Source of the DNA: Streptomyces viridiviolaceus
GTDB lineage: Bacteria; Actinomycetota; Actinomycetes; Streptomycetales; Streptomycetaceae
Reading direction: 5' to 3'
NCBI RefSeq assembly: GCF_014650995.1
Contig: NZ_BMWA01000013.1
Coordinates: 124,001 to 188,000 of the forward strand
Length of the DNA: 64,000 nucleotides
The first letter of the stretch is position 1. The number at the start of each line of letters is the position of its first letter. This document shows, one piece after another, positions 44,752 to 52,204 of this stretch. Both the position numbers and the translations under genes were made by a program. Under the pieces are notes generated by a model that was given only the letters and a program-made list of their open reading frames with translations, had not been told where the DNA came from and made no database searches.

Positions 44752-46350
44752 TCAGTCGGAGGGCAGCAGGACGCCGGGGTTCAGCAGCCCGTCCGGGTCC
44801 AGCCGCCGCTTGACGGCGCGCAGCGCCTCGACGCCGAGGGGGCCCGCCTCCCGGACGTACCAGTCGCGGTGGTCGGTGCCGACCCCGTGGTGGTGGGTGA
44901 TGGTGCCGCCCGCGGCGAGGATCGCCTCGTTGGCGGCGTGCTTGGCGCGGGTCCAGTGCGCGACCGCGTCGTCGTCGCCCTGGGCCGAGACCACGGTGAA
45001 GTACAGGGAGGCGCCGTTCTCGTAGACGTGCGAGATGTGGCACATGACCAGCGGCGGGGTGCCGGCCTCCGTCAGCGTGGCGGTGAGCGCGTCCCGAACG
45101 GCGGTGTACAGCGCGGGGACACGGGACCAGTAGGTCGCCGTCTCCAGGGTCTCGGCGAGCGCGCCCGCGTCGAGCAGGGAGTCGCGCAGGTAGGGCGCCG
45201 AGTAGCGGCCGTGGGCCCAGCGCTCGCCGGGTTCCTCGCCGGCGAACGTCCCGCCGGCCTCGCGCAGTACGGCCGCGGCGCCCTCGCGGCGGTGGGCGGT
45301 GTCCTCCTCGGTGCCCTCGAAGCCGACGACCGCCAGGCATCCCGCGGACTGTTCGAGGGCGGCCCCGATGGCGTCGGGCTGGGCGAGGCCGATCAGTGTC
45401 TCGGTCTCGTCGGAGAGCCGCAGCACGGTGGGGCGCGGGCCGTCCTGGGCGAGCCGGCGCAGGGCGGCGGCTCCTTGCGTGAACGAGGCGAAGCGCCAGC
45501 CCTCGTAGCGGCGGACCCGCGGCACGGGCCGGACGCGCACGGTGACGGCCGTGATGACGCCGAACGCGCCCTCAGAGCCCAGCACGAGCTGGCGCAGGTC
45601 GGGGCCGGCCGCCGAGCGCGGGGCACGGCCCGTGTCGAGGGTGCCCTCGGGGGTGGCGAGGGTGAGGGCGAGGACCATCTCGTCGAAGCGGCCGTAGCCG
45701 GCCGAGGCCTGGCCGCTGGAGCGGGTCGCGGCGAAGCCGCCGATGGTGGCCCACTCGTAGGACTGGGGGAAGTGGCCGAGGGTGTAGCCGTGTTCGGCGA
45801 GGAGTGCCTCGGCCTCGGGGGCGCGCAGGCCCGGTTGCAGGGTGGCGGTGCGGGAGACCGGGTCGAGGTCGAGCAGCCGGTTCATGTGCCGCAGGTCCAG
45901 GGCGACGAAGGCGTCCGGCCGGCCGGGGGCGAGGCCGCCGACGACGGAGGTGCCGCCGCCGAACGGGACGACGGGCAGCCGGTGTCCGGCGCAGGCGCGC
46001 AGGACGGCGAGCACCTCGTCGTGGCTCTCCGGCAGGACGACGGCGGCCGGGGTGTCGGTGACGTCGCCCTCGCGGATCCGCAGCAGGTCGGGGGTGGACT
46101 TGCCCCGGGTGTGGCGGACGCGCGTCTCCGCGTCCCGGCGCACGCGGTCGTCCCGGTCGCCGACGGCGGCGAGCAGCGCGCGGTGGGCGGCGTCGTCCAG
46201 CGGTGACGGGGGGACGTCGATCTCCGCGAGGCGGACGGACGCGGTGTCGCGGGGCTTGACGCCGAGCAGCTCGCGCAGCAGCCCGGTCACCGTGTCGGGC
46301 AGGGGAGTCGCCCTCGCCGGGTCGCCCCAGCCGTTCCACAGCATGTCCAT
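44752..46350 (-). CDS. FAD-binding oxidase related to alkyl-dihydroxyacetone-phosphate synthase
   Basis: A 532-residue PCMH-type flavoprotein. The FAD pyrophosphate loop is VVPFGGGTSVVGG (about 128-140); a second FAD block is ATRSSGQASAGYGRFDEMV. The C-terminal HHHGVGTDHRDWY carries the HHH motif that is catalytic in alkyl-DHAP synthase (AGPS), which replaces the acyl chain of acyl-DHAP with an alkyl ether. Bacterial members may instead oxidise glycerol derivatives or lactate. The ATG at 46350 has a GAGG site. It is divergent from the TetR-GlpD operon and precedes a lipid kinase, suggesting glycerophospholipid or ether-lipid metabolism. Confidence 0.85.
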   Translation of the reverse strand: MDMLWNGWGDPARATPLPDTVTGLLRELLGVKPRDTASVRLAEIDVPPSPLDDAAHRALLAAVGDRDDRVRRDAETRVRHTRGKSTPDLLRIREGDVTDTPAAVVLPESHDEVLAVLRACAGHRLPVVPFGGGTSVVGGLAPGRPDAFVALDLRHMNRLLDLDPVSRTATLQPGLRAPEAEALLAEHGYTLGHFPQSYEWATIGGFAATRSSGQASAGYGRFDEMVLALTLATPEGTLDTGRAPRSAAGPDLRQLVLGSEGAFGVITAVTVRVRPVPRVRRYEGWRFASFTQGAAALRRLAQDGPRPTVLRLSDETETLIGLAQPDAIGAALEQSAGCLAVVGFEGTEEDTAHRREGAAAVLREAGGTFAGEEPGERWAHGRYSAPYLRDSLLDAGALAETLETATYWSRVPALYTAVRDALTATLTEAGTPPLVMCHISHVYENGASLYFTVVSAQGDDDAVAHWTRAKHAANEAILAAGGTITHHHGVGTDHRDWYVREAGPLGVEALRAVKRRLDPDGLLNPGVLLPSD

Positions 46351-46406
46351 TGCCTGTCGTCCTCACCGGTCGATTCGAGGGATGCCGTCTGCGCGGCCTC
46401 ACGGGC

Positions 46407-46421
46407 GTTACACTGTTACAC
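46407..46421 (+). promoter_or_regulatory. GTTACAC direct repeat and leaderless promoter of the TetR gene
   Basis: GTTACAC occurs at 46407-46413 and 46415-46421, spaced by 8 bp. TACACT (46409-46414) is a -10-like hexamer whose predicted start is the A of the ATG at 46422, so the mRNA is probably leaderless. The repeats lie in the 71-bp divergent region and may be the TetR operator. Confidence 0.5.
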
Positions 46422-47039
46422 ATGACGCCTAACCGTCACAAGGACTCGTCCCGCCCGAACCCGTCCGACAACGACGCCGTCCTCGACGCCGTGCGCGACT
46501 GCGTCCTGGCCGTCGGGGTCCGCCGGACGACCATGACCGACGTGGCCCGCCGCGCGGGCGTCTCCCGGATGACGCTGTACCGGCGCTGGCCGGATGTGCG
46601 CTCGCTGGTCGGCGACCTGATGACGCGGGAGTGGATCGCCGTGGCGACCGGGAACATGCCCGAGCCCCGGCCGGACCTGGGCACCCGCCCGCGCATCGTC
46701 GAGGGGCTCGTCGCCGGGGTGGAGGCGTTCCGCGCCCATCCGCTCTTCCGCAAGATCGTCGACGTCGATCCGGAGCTGCTCCTGCCCTATGTGCTCGACC
46801 GGCGCGGGGCGAGCCAGGAGGCCCTGCTGGAGCTGCTCGCCGACGCGTTGCGCGAGGGCCACACCGACGGTTCGGTACGCGCGGCGCACCCGGGACGGCA
46901 GGCGCGGTCCGTGCTGCTGATCGTCCAGTCCTTCGCCCTGTCCCTGCGCACCATGACCGACGAGGACGACGCCGACCTGACCGCCGCGGCCTTCCTCGCG
47001 GAGCTGCGGACCATCCTGGAGAGGACCCTCACCCCATGA
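46422..47039 (+). CDS. TetR-family transcriptional regulator
   Basis: A 205-residue regulator with an N-terminal TetR helix-turn-helix (about 20-65; GVRRTTMTDVARRAGVSRMT then LYRRWPD) and an all-helical effector domain. It starts at ATG 46422 without a ribosome-binding site, consistent with leaderless translation. Its last codons overlap the GlpD start by 4 bp, so regulator and dehydrogenase are co-translated. Its likely targets are its own operon and the divergent flavoprotein-kinase operon. It occupies the position of Rv2250c in the mycobacterial locus. Confidence 0.85.
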   Translation: MTPNRHKDSSRPNPSDNDAVLDAVRDCVLAVGVRRTTMTDVARRAGVSRMTLYRRWPDVRSLVGDLMTREWIAVATGNMPEPRPDLGTRPRIVEGLVAGVEAFRAHPLFRKIVDVDPELLLPYVLDRRGASQEALLELLADALREGHTDGSVRAAHPGRQARSVLLIVQSFALSLRTMTDEDDADLTAAAFLAELRTILERTLTP

Positions 47040-48616
47040 GCCCGACCAGCAGCCCCGCCGGGGCCTCCCTGTCCGCCGCCCGTCGTACCCGCGAGCTGGC
47101 CGACGCCGTCGGCGGACCCGTCGTGGACGTCCTCGTCGTCGGTCTCGGCGCGACCGGTGCCGGCGCCGCCCTCGACGCCGCCGCCCGCGGCCTGGACGTC
47201 GTCGCCGTGGACGCCCATGACCTGGCCTTCGGCACCTCGCGATGGAGCTCCAAGCTCATCCACGGCGGGCTGCGCTACCTCGCCTCGGCCCAGCTCGACG
47301 TCGCCCACGAGAGCGCGGTGGAGCGCGGCGTGCTGATGGAGCGCACCGCGCCCCACCTGGTGCACGCCCAGCCGTTCGTGCTGCCGCTGACGCCCCTGGT
47401 CTCCCGCGGCCAGGCCACGCTGGCGTGGGCCGGATTCCGGGCCGGCGACACGCTGCGCCTGGCGGCGCGCACGGCCCGGGCCACGCTGCCCGCGCCGCGC
47501 CGGCTCTCCGCCCTGGAGACCCGCCACCTCGCCCCGGCGCTGCGCTCCGGCGGACTGCGCGGCGGACTGCTGTCCTGGGACGGCCGGCTCACCGACGACG
47601 CCCGGCTGGTGACGGCCGTCGCCCGGACCGGCGCCGCGCACGGCGCCCGGGTGCTGACCCGGGTCAGGGCCCTGGAGCTGACCGGGTCCGGGGCCCGGAT
47701 ACGGGACGAACTCACCGGCGAGGAAGGCGAGATCCGGGCCCGCGCGGTGATCAACGCCTCCGGCGTGTGGGCCGGCGACCTCGTGGACGGCATCCGGGTC
47801 CGGCCCTCCCGCGGCACCCACCTGGTCCTGCGTTCCGACGACCTCGGCCCGCTCCCGGCGGGCCTTCACGTGCCGATCCCCGGCGAGACGAATCGTTTCG
47901 TCCTCGTCCTACCCCAGGACGACGGCCGGGTCTACGTCGGGCTCACCGACGAGCCCGTGGAGGGGGCGGTCCCGGACGTCCCGGAGGCTCCGGAGACGGA
48001 CATCGGCTTCCTGCTCGACGTGCTCGGCTCCGTCCTGGACGTCCCCGTCCCGCGCGACGCCGTCGTGGGGGCCTTCGCGGGGCTGCGTCCCCTGCTGGAC
48101 ACCGCACCGGAGGGCAGGCCGGGAGCTGCGCCGCGAACGGCGGACATCTCCCGCCGGCACGCCGTGCTCACCTCGCCGGAGGGGGTGGTCACCGTCGTCG
48201 GGGGCAAGCTGACCACCTACCGCCGCATGGCCGAGGACGCGGTGGACGCCGCCGTCGCCGCCCGCCGGCTGACCGCCGGCCCCTCCCCCACCGCCACGCT
48301 GCCACTGGTCGGCGCCGCCGCACCCGGCACCCTCGCCGCGCTGCGCGCCCCGCGCCGCCTGGTGCGGCGCTACGGCACCGAGGCGCCGGCCGTCCACGCG
48401 CTCATCGCGCAGGACCCGCGGCTCGGCGAACGCGTCCTGCCCCGGCACCCCACCACGGGTGCCGAGCTGCTCTGGGCGCTGCGCCACGAGGGGGCCCTGG
48501 ACGCGGCCGACCTGCTCGACCGGCGCACCCGCATCGGGCTGGTCCCCGAGGACCGGGCCGCGGCCCTGGACGCCGTGCACGACCTCGTCGGCGAGGCCAC
48601 GGCCCGCCGGGACTGA
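47036..48616 (+). CDS. glpD: Glycerol-3-phosphate dehydrogenase, FAD-dependent
   Basis: A 526-residue flavoprotein oxidising glycerol-3-P to DHAP and feeding electrons to the quinone pool. The FAD Rossmann motif VLVVGLGATGAGAALDAAAR lies at about 32-51; GTSRWSSKLIHGGLRYL is the GlpD hallmark after it; TVVGGKLTTYRRMAEDAVD is the C-terminal FAD block, followed by the DAO_C helical domain. ATG 47036 overlaps the TetR stop. Together with the divergent AGPS-like flavoprotein and lipid kinase it forms a glycerolipid locus that resembles GlpD1 (Rv2249c) of M. tuberculosis. Confidence 0.9.
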   Translation: MSPTSSPAGASLSAARRTRELADAVGGPVVDVLVVGLGATGAGAALDAAARGLDVVAVDAHDLAFGTSRWSSKLIHGGLRYLASAQLDVAHESAVERGVLMERTAPHLVHAQPFVLPLTPLVSRGQATLAWAGFRAGDTLRLAARTARATLPAPRRLSALETRHLAPALRSGGLRGGLLSWDGRLTDDARLVTAVARTGAAHGARVLTRVRALELTGSGARIRDELTGEEGEIRARAVINASGVWAGDLVDGIRVRPSRGTHLVLRSDDLGPLPAGLHVPIPGETNRFVLVLPQDDGRVYVGLTDEPVEGAVPDVPEAPETDIGFLLDVLGSVLDVPVPRDAVVGAFAGLRPLLDTAPEGRPGAAPRTADISRRHAVLTSPEGVVTVVGGKLTTYRRMAEDAVDAAVAARRLTAGPSPTATLPLVGAAAPGTLAALRAPRRLVRRYGTEAPAVHALIAQDPRLGERVLPRHPTTGAELLWALRHEGALDAADLLDRRTRIGLVPEDRAAALDAVHDLVGEATARRD

Positions 48617-48638
48617 CTCGGGCACGGCGTCCGCGCGA

Positions 48639-48917
48639 TCACCTTCCCTGTTCCCCGTCCTGGACGGCCTTGCGCACGCTGGCCTCGATCTTGTGCAGGG
48701 ACTGACCCCCCTCCTTGACGTACTCCCGCATCGCGGTCTGCGCGTCCCGGTCGAGGTCGCGCCATGCCCGTACGGCGGTCTCGTAGGTGGTCGACTGCCG
48801 CCGGGTCCACTGATTCTGGGTGGGAGGCCCGTACGAGTCCCGCAGCTGCTCGACCCGGTGGTGTGCCTGGTCGGCCGCGCGACGCTTGTGCACGAGCTCT
48901 TCGAATGTGTGAGCCAC
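48639..48917 (-). CDS. Small helical protein of unknown function
   Basis: A 92-residue charged, helix-rich cytosolic protein: MAHTFEELVHKRRAADQAHH, then RVEQLRDSYGPPTQNQWTRR and a C-terminal ASVRKAVQDGEQGR. It looks like a short helical hairpin. The start is GTG 48917, with AGGG 9 nt upstream. It is convergent with glpD and divergent from the STAS gene. No family recognised, though codon use and length look genuine. Confidence 0.7.
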   Translation of the reverse strand: MAHTFEELVHKRRAADQAHHRVEQLRDSYGPPTQNQWTRRQSTTYETAVRAWRDLDRDAQTAMREYVKEGGQSLHKIEASVRKAVQDGEQGR

Positions 48918-49110
48918 ACATGAAGACCCTAGTCAGAGGACCGGCATCGCGCGCGTCGAGCCGCCGGGCCGGCCCCCGGCATCCCGCCTGCCGTGCGGCC
49001 GGGTCCGTGCCCGGTGCCGCTCATGGGCACAAGTTGCCCACACAACGCCCCAAGAGCCTTAGCATCGAGCCACCGACGACGGCCGGGCACATGCGAGAAG
49101 TGAGGGAAGC

Positions 49111-49476
49111 GTGGCGGACATCGAGGGAGCGGCAGTACCGGAGCGTCTGCTGATCACCCGCACCACCACGGGCGACGGCATCAGCATCGTCACCCTCGCC
49201 GGAGAGGTCGATCTCGACGGCAGCAGTCAGCTCCGCGACGTGCTGCTGTCCTCGGTGCAGACGGCGCCGGGCACGGTGGTCGATTTCGGCGAGGTGGACT
49301 TCCTGGACTCCAGCGGCATCAACGTGCTCATCGCCGCGCACCAGGCGGCCGAGTCCCGCGGGGTCTGGTTCCGCCTGGCCGCGCCGCGGCAGGCCGTCCG
49401 GCGCGTTCTGCAACTCGTGGGCGTCGACGCGCTCATCGCCTGCCACCCCACCGTGGAGCAGGCCCTGGCCGCCTGA
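49111..49476 (+). CDS. STAS-domain anti-anti-sigma factor
   Basis: A 121-residue STAS protein of the SpoIIAA/RsbV type. The phosphorylation site is in FLDSSGINVLIAAH (Asp66-Ser67-Ser68), on the conserved loop. In the unphosphorylated state such proteins bind an anti-sigma ATPase and release the sigma factor. The GTG at 49111 follows GAGGGAAG. The next gene, convergent 31 bp away, encodes a matching ATPase, and phosphatases of the SpoIIE type lie 2-3 kb downstream. No sigma-factor gene is in the window. Confidence 0.88.
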   Translation: MADIEGAAVPERLLITRTTTGDGISIVTLAGEVDLDGSSQLRDVLLSSVQTAPGTVVDFGEVDFLDSSGINVLIAAHQAAESRGVWFRLAAPRQAVRRVLQLVGVDALIACHPTVEQALAA

Positions 49477-49507
49477 GCGCCGGCGGCGCGAAGGGCCTCG
49501 CCGCCGG

Positions 49508-49936
49508 TCACCGCAGCGGCAGTCGCGCGTACACGGTCTTCCCCGTCGCCTGGGGCTTGGTGATGATCTCGTCGCACAGGCGCGTCACGATCTCCAGACC
49601 GTGCCGGCCGACCCGCAGCGGGTCCCGCGGCAGGAACGTGGGAAAGCCGTCGCCCGTGTCCGACACCGCGATCTCGACACTGTCGCCCACCAGCGTCAGC
49701 CCCAACCGGCAGGGGCCGGGCGCGTGGCGGAGCGCGTTCGTCACCAGTTCGCTGGCGACCAGCCGGGCGGCGTCCAGGAAGCTGTCGGCCATCTCCACGC
49801 CCGCCTCGCCGAGTCGTGCGACGAACCGCTGAACGACGTCCCGGGAGGCGGGGATCATCGCCGACCCGCCCGTGAAGTCCACCACCGTGGCCACGGCAGA
49901 AGGGCCCGCGGCATCGGGTCTGTGCGCCGGAGTCAT
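49508..49936 (-). CDS. RsbW/SpoIIAB-like anti-sigma ATPase
   Basis: A 142-residue GHKL ATPase. The N box is LVASELVTNALRHAPG, the G1 box VSDTGDGFPTFLP, and the G2 region GRHGLEIVTRLCDEI. This is the stand-alone kinase form that phosphorylates STAS proteins or sequesters sigma factors; Streptomyces genomes carry dozens. ATG 49936 is chosen for GGTGAGG upstream; a GTG four codons earlier is the alternative. It ends convergently with the STAS gene, so the two are probable partners. Confidence 0.85.
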   Translation of the reverse strand: MTPAHRPDAAGPSAVATVVDFTGGSAMIPASRDVVQRFVARLGEAGVEMADSFLDAARLVASELVTNALRHAPGPCRLGLTLVGDSVEIAVSDTGDGFPTFLPRDPLRVGRHGLEIVTRLCDEIITKPQATGKTVYARLPLR

Positions 49937-50099
49937 ACAGAGCCTCACCGTCCGGTCCGGGGCCGAGTAGTGGGAGCGAAGGCCCAGGGTCCTTCACGAT
50001 ACGCATCGCACCGGCCGGGACGGCTGCCTTGTCCCAACTTCCGCCGGACCCGCCCTGATTTGAGCCCCCGGCCGATCCGCGGTGCCACGGAAAACGGCG

Positions 50100-50195
50100 T
50101 TGCCGCGGGCACCGACGGGAACTAATGTCGGCCGCGTGACTGCCGGGTCGGCCGCCGAGGGCCATGCACGAGTGAGGGTCCCGGCCCGGGCGTGA
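50100..50195 (+). promoter_or_regulatory. Promoter with possible leaderless micro-ORF before the VOC gene
   Basis: TTGCCG (50100-50105), 17-bp spacer, TAATGT (50123-50128) is a good vegetative promoter. Its start point falls on a GTG at 50136, which opens a 19-codon frame (VTAGSAAEGHARVRVPARA, stop 50193-50195). The stop overlaps a GTG at 50192 in the frame of the VOC gene. It may be a leader peptide or simply a 210-nt leader. Apart from this, the 49949-50344 gap contains nothing I can support. Confidence 0.4.
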
Positions 50196-50344
50196 GCACG
50201 CGGCGGGCCAGGACCGGTCGTCGAACCGCCGTCCGCCCCGCGAGCCCGACCGCCAGGGGCCCGCCGTCTTCCTCCGCGTTCCTCGTCCCCCGGCGCCCCG
50301 CGCCGGCCACCGATTCGAACCCGAGACCCGGAGACACCCCGACG

Positions 50345-50773
50345 ATGCCTCACGAACCGCAGCACCCGCACCCCACCGAGCCGGCGACGACAGCCGTCCG
50401 GCTCGACCACGCCGCCGTTCTCGCCCGGGACCGACGCCTGTCGGCCGAGTTCCTCGCCACGATCCTGGGGCTGGAGGTGGGCGCTCCGTTCGGCCCGTTC
50501 CTGCCGGTCGACCTCGGCAACGGCGTGACGCTCGACTACTACGAGATGCGGGACGAGCCGATCCAGTCGCAGCACTACGCGTTCCTCGTGCCCGACGAGC
50601 AGTTCGACGCGATGATCGCCCGACTGGAGGCGGTGGGGGTCACGTACTTCGCCGACCCCTCCCACACCGAACCCGGCCGGATCAACCGGCTGTTCGGCGG
50701 TCGCGGCGCGTACTTCGACGACCCCGACGGCCACAACATGGAGATCATGACGCGGCCCTACGTACGGCCCTAG
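50345..50773 (+). CDS. VOC-family (glyoxalase/bleomycin-resistance-fold) protein
   Basis: A 142-residue vicinal-oxygen-chelate protein with two beta-alpha-beta-beta-beta modules. The C-terminal module has GAYFDDPDGHNMEIMTRPY, a typical metal-ligand Glu/His region. Members are dioxygenases, lyases or antibiotic-binding proteins; the activity here cannot be named. ATG 50345 starts the conserved part; the frame is open upstream to a GTG at 50192, but those residues are Arg/Pro-rich and not family-like. Its stop overlaps the stop of a decayed gene on the other strand. Confidence 0.82.
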   Translation: MPHEPQHPHPTEPATTAVRLDHAAVLARDRRLSAEFLATILGLEVGAPFGPFLPVDLGNGVTLDYYEMRDEPIQSQHYAFLVPDEQFDAMIARLEAVGVTYFADPSHTEPGRINRLFGGRGAYFDDPDGHNMEIMTRPYVRP

Positions 50774-51150
50774 GCCTGCGCCGGCCGCTTCAGGAGCCGG
50801 TCCGGCCGCCCACGACGGGCACGGCTGCCGTCGTCCCACGTGGGGCTGCCGTTCCTGGTGGCGAAGATCTTCTGCGGTGGGGCCGGCGTGACGGTCGTCG
50901 TCCAGCTGCCGATCGCCGAACCGCCCGCGGTGACGGTGACCTTGCCTCGCGCCGCCGCCACCCGAGCCGGTGCCGCAGAGGGCGGCCAGGACGGCGCCCC
51001 CAGACGGTGATGCCGGTGCCGGAGTACGCCCTTGCCGGCGGCCGTCGATGCGAGCGTGTCGGCGGCCTCGGCGAAGTGGGCCGCACCGGTCGGCGCCGCC
51101 GCGAGGAGCCCCGCGGTGACGGCCTGGGCATGGACGGAAGTTCCGGGGAG
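50770..51150 (-). pseudogene. Decayed secreted glycosidase (possible GH10 xylanase remnant)
   Basis: On the minus strand, a signal-peptide-like segment (VTAGLLAAAPTGAAHFAEA) runs into ADTLASTAAGKG, which resembles the mature N-terminus of GH10 xylanases. A frameshift then continues as VYSGTGITVWG in another frame; a GSGGGG linker appears in a third frame, and a binding-module-like tail (VTVTAGGSAIGSWTTTVTP then RNGSPTWDDGS) ends at 50770. The catalytic domain is missing. The multiple frameshifts and internal deletion indicate a pseudogene. The family assignment is tentative. Confidence 0.4.
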
Positions 51151-51246
51151 CCGGCGTCCGGCGGCGGGTCCGGGTGCGCACAGGGGGTGCGGGGGCGCAT
51201 TCTTGCTGTGTCGCCCGCGTGACCGCGCACGGACGAGGTGGGGCCG

Positions 51247-52092
51247 ATGACTGCAGGCGCCGAGGACGCAGACCGGCCGCCCGGGCTGCCGGCGGCACTG
51301 CTGATCGACGCCTCGACGGAGGCGATCAGCGCGACCGGCGGCCACGCGGGCGGGATCTACCTGCGGTCCCGCTCGCCCGGGGTGCTGTGGCTGGCCGTGC
51401 TCGCCGGACTGCCCGGTCCGCTGTTCCGCCCCTGGTGGCGGATGCACGCCGACCGCCCGTTCCCCGTCGCGGACGCCTACCGGCTGGGCGTCCGGGTGCT
51501 GTTGCCCAATGCCACGGAGACGATGCGCCGCTACCCCCAGTTCGCGGCCGGCCTGCCGTTCCCGTTCGGTTCGCTGCACGTGCCGATCACGGGCGCCGCA
51601 CACCCCTTCGGCGTACTGACCGTCCTGCGCCCCGCGGTCCCGGACGTCGCCGAGATGCTGGACGGCCTGGACGTGGTGGAACGGCTGGCCGGGGAACTCG
51701 GTGCGTCCCTGGAACGGTGGGAGGACGGCGGCGGGTCGCCCGTCCACCCGGACGGCCGCACCCAGGTGCTGGACGTCCCCGGCGGCGTCGTCCTCGGGGT
51801 GGACCCGCAGGCCCAGTACCCGCTGACGGAGTTCCGGCTCGACCCCGACGCCGTCCTCGCCCTGTACACCGACGGGCTGGTGGAGCGGCCCGGCACCGAC
51901 ATCGACGACGGCATCACGGCCCTGCGGGTGGCCCTGGCCGAGTGCGGCGCACCCGTCCCGGGACCCGGCGGCCGCTCCTTGGCGAGCATCGCCGACCGGC
52001 TCACCGTGATGGCACGGCACGCCGTCGACCGCCCCGACGACATCTCCCTGCTGCTGGCGGTCCGCCGCCCCGGCCACGGGAGTCCGCGGTGA
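51247..52092 (+). CDS. GAF-like protein with a truncated SpoIIE phosphatase domain
   Basis: A 281-residue protein. Residues 10-155 resemble a GAF sensor (GIYLRSRSPGVLWLAVLAGL, SLHVPITGAAHPFGVLTVLR). The rest has only the C-terminal part of a PP2C/SpoIIE phosphatase: LALYTDGLVERPGTDIDDG and RPDDISLLLAV. The N-terminal half, with the metal-binding GGDWFD and VGDVVGHG motifs seen in the gene at 52205, is absent. It is therefore probably inactive as a phosphatase, either a binding or decoy protein or a deleted gene. The ATG at 51247 follows GAGGTGGGG; a GTG at 51238 is possible. Confidence 0.75.
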   Translation: MTAGAEDADRPPGLPAALLIDASTEAISATGGHAGGIYLRSRSPGVLWLAVLAGLPGPLFRPWWRMHADRPFPVADAYRLGVRVLLPNATETMRRYPQFAAGLPFPFGSLHVPITGAAHPFGVLTVLRPAVPDVAEMLDGLDVVERLAGELGASLERWEDGGGSPVHPDGRTQVLDVPGGVVLGVDPQAQYPLTEFRLDPDAVLALYTDGLVERPGTDIDDGITALRVALAECGAPVPGPGGRSLASIADRLTVMARHAVDRPDDISLLLAVRRPGHGSPR

Positions 52093-52204
52093 GTGACCGG
52101 GGCGCGGCGCACGCCGGCCGGACGGCACCGGACCCCGGCAGCGACTCCGGCACCCGGGGGGACGCCCCTCGCCTCCCACGGCCGGGCAGTGTAGACATGG
52201 GCAC

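Noticed and set aside
50192-50344. N-terminal extension of the VOC protein from GTG 50192
   Set aside because: The extension is Arg/Pro-rich and no VOC protein needs it. ATG 50345 starts the conserved fold.
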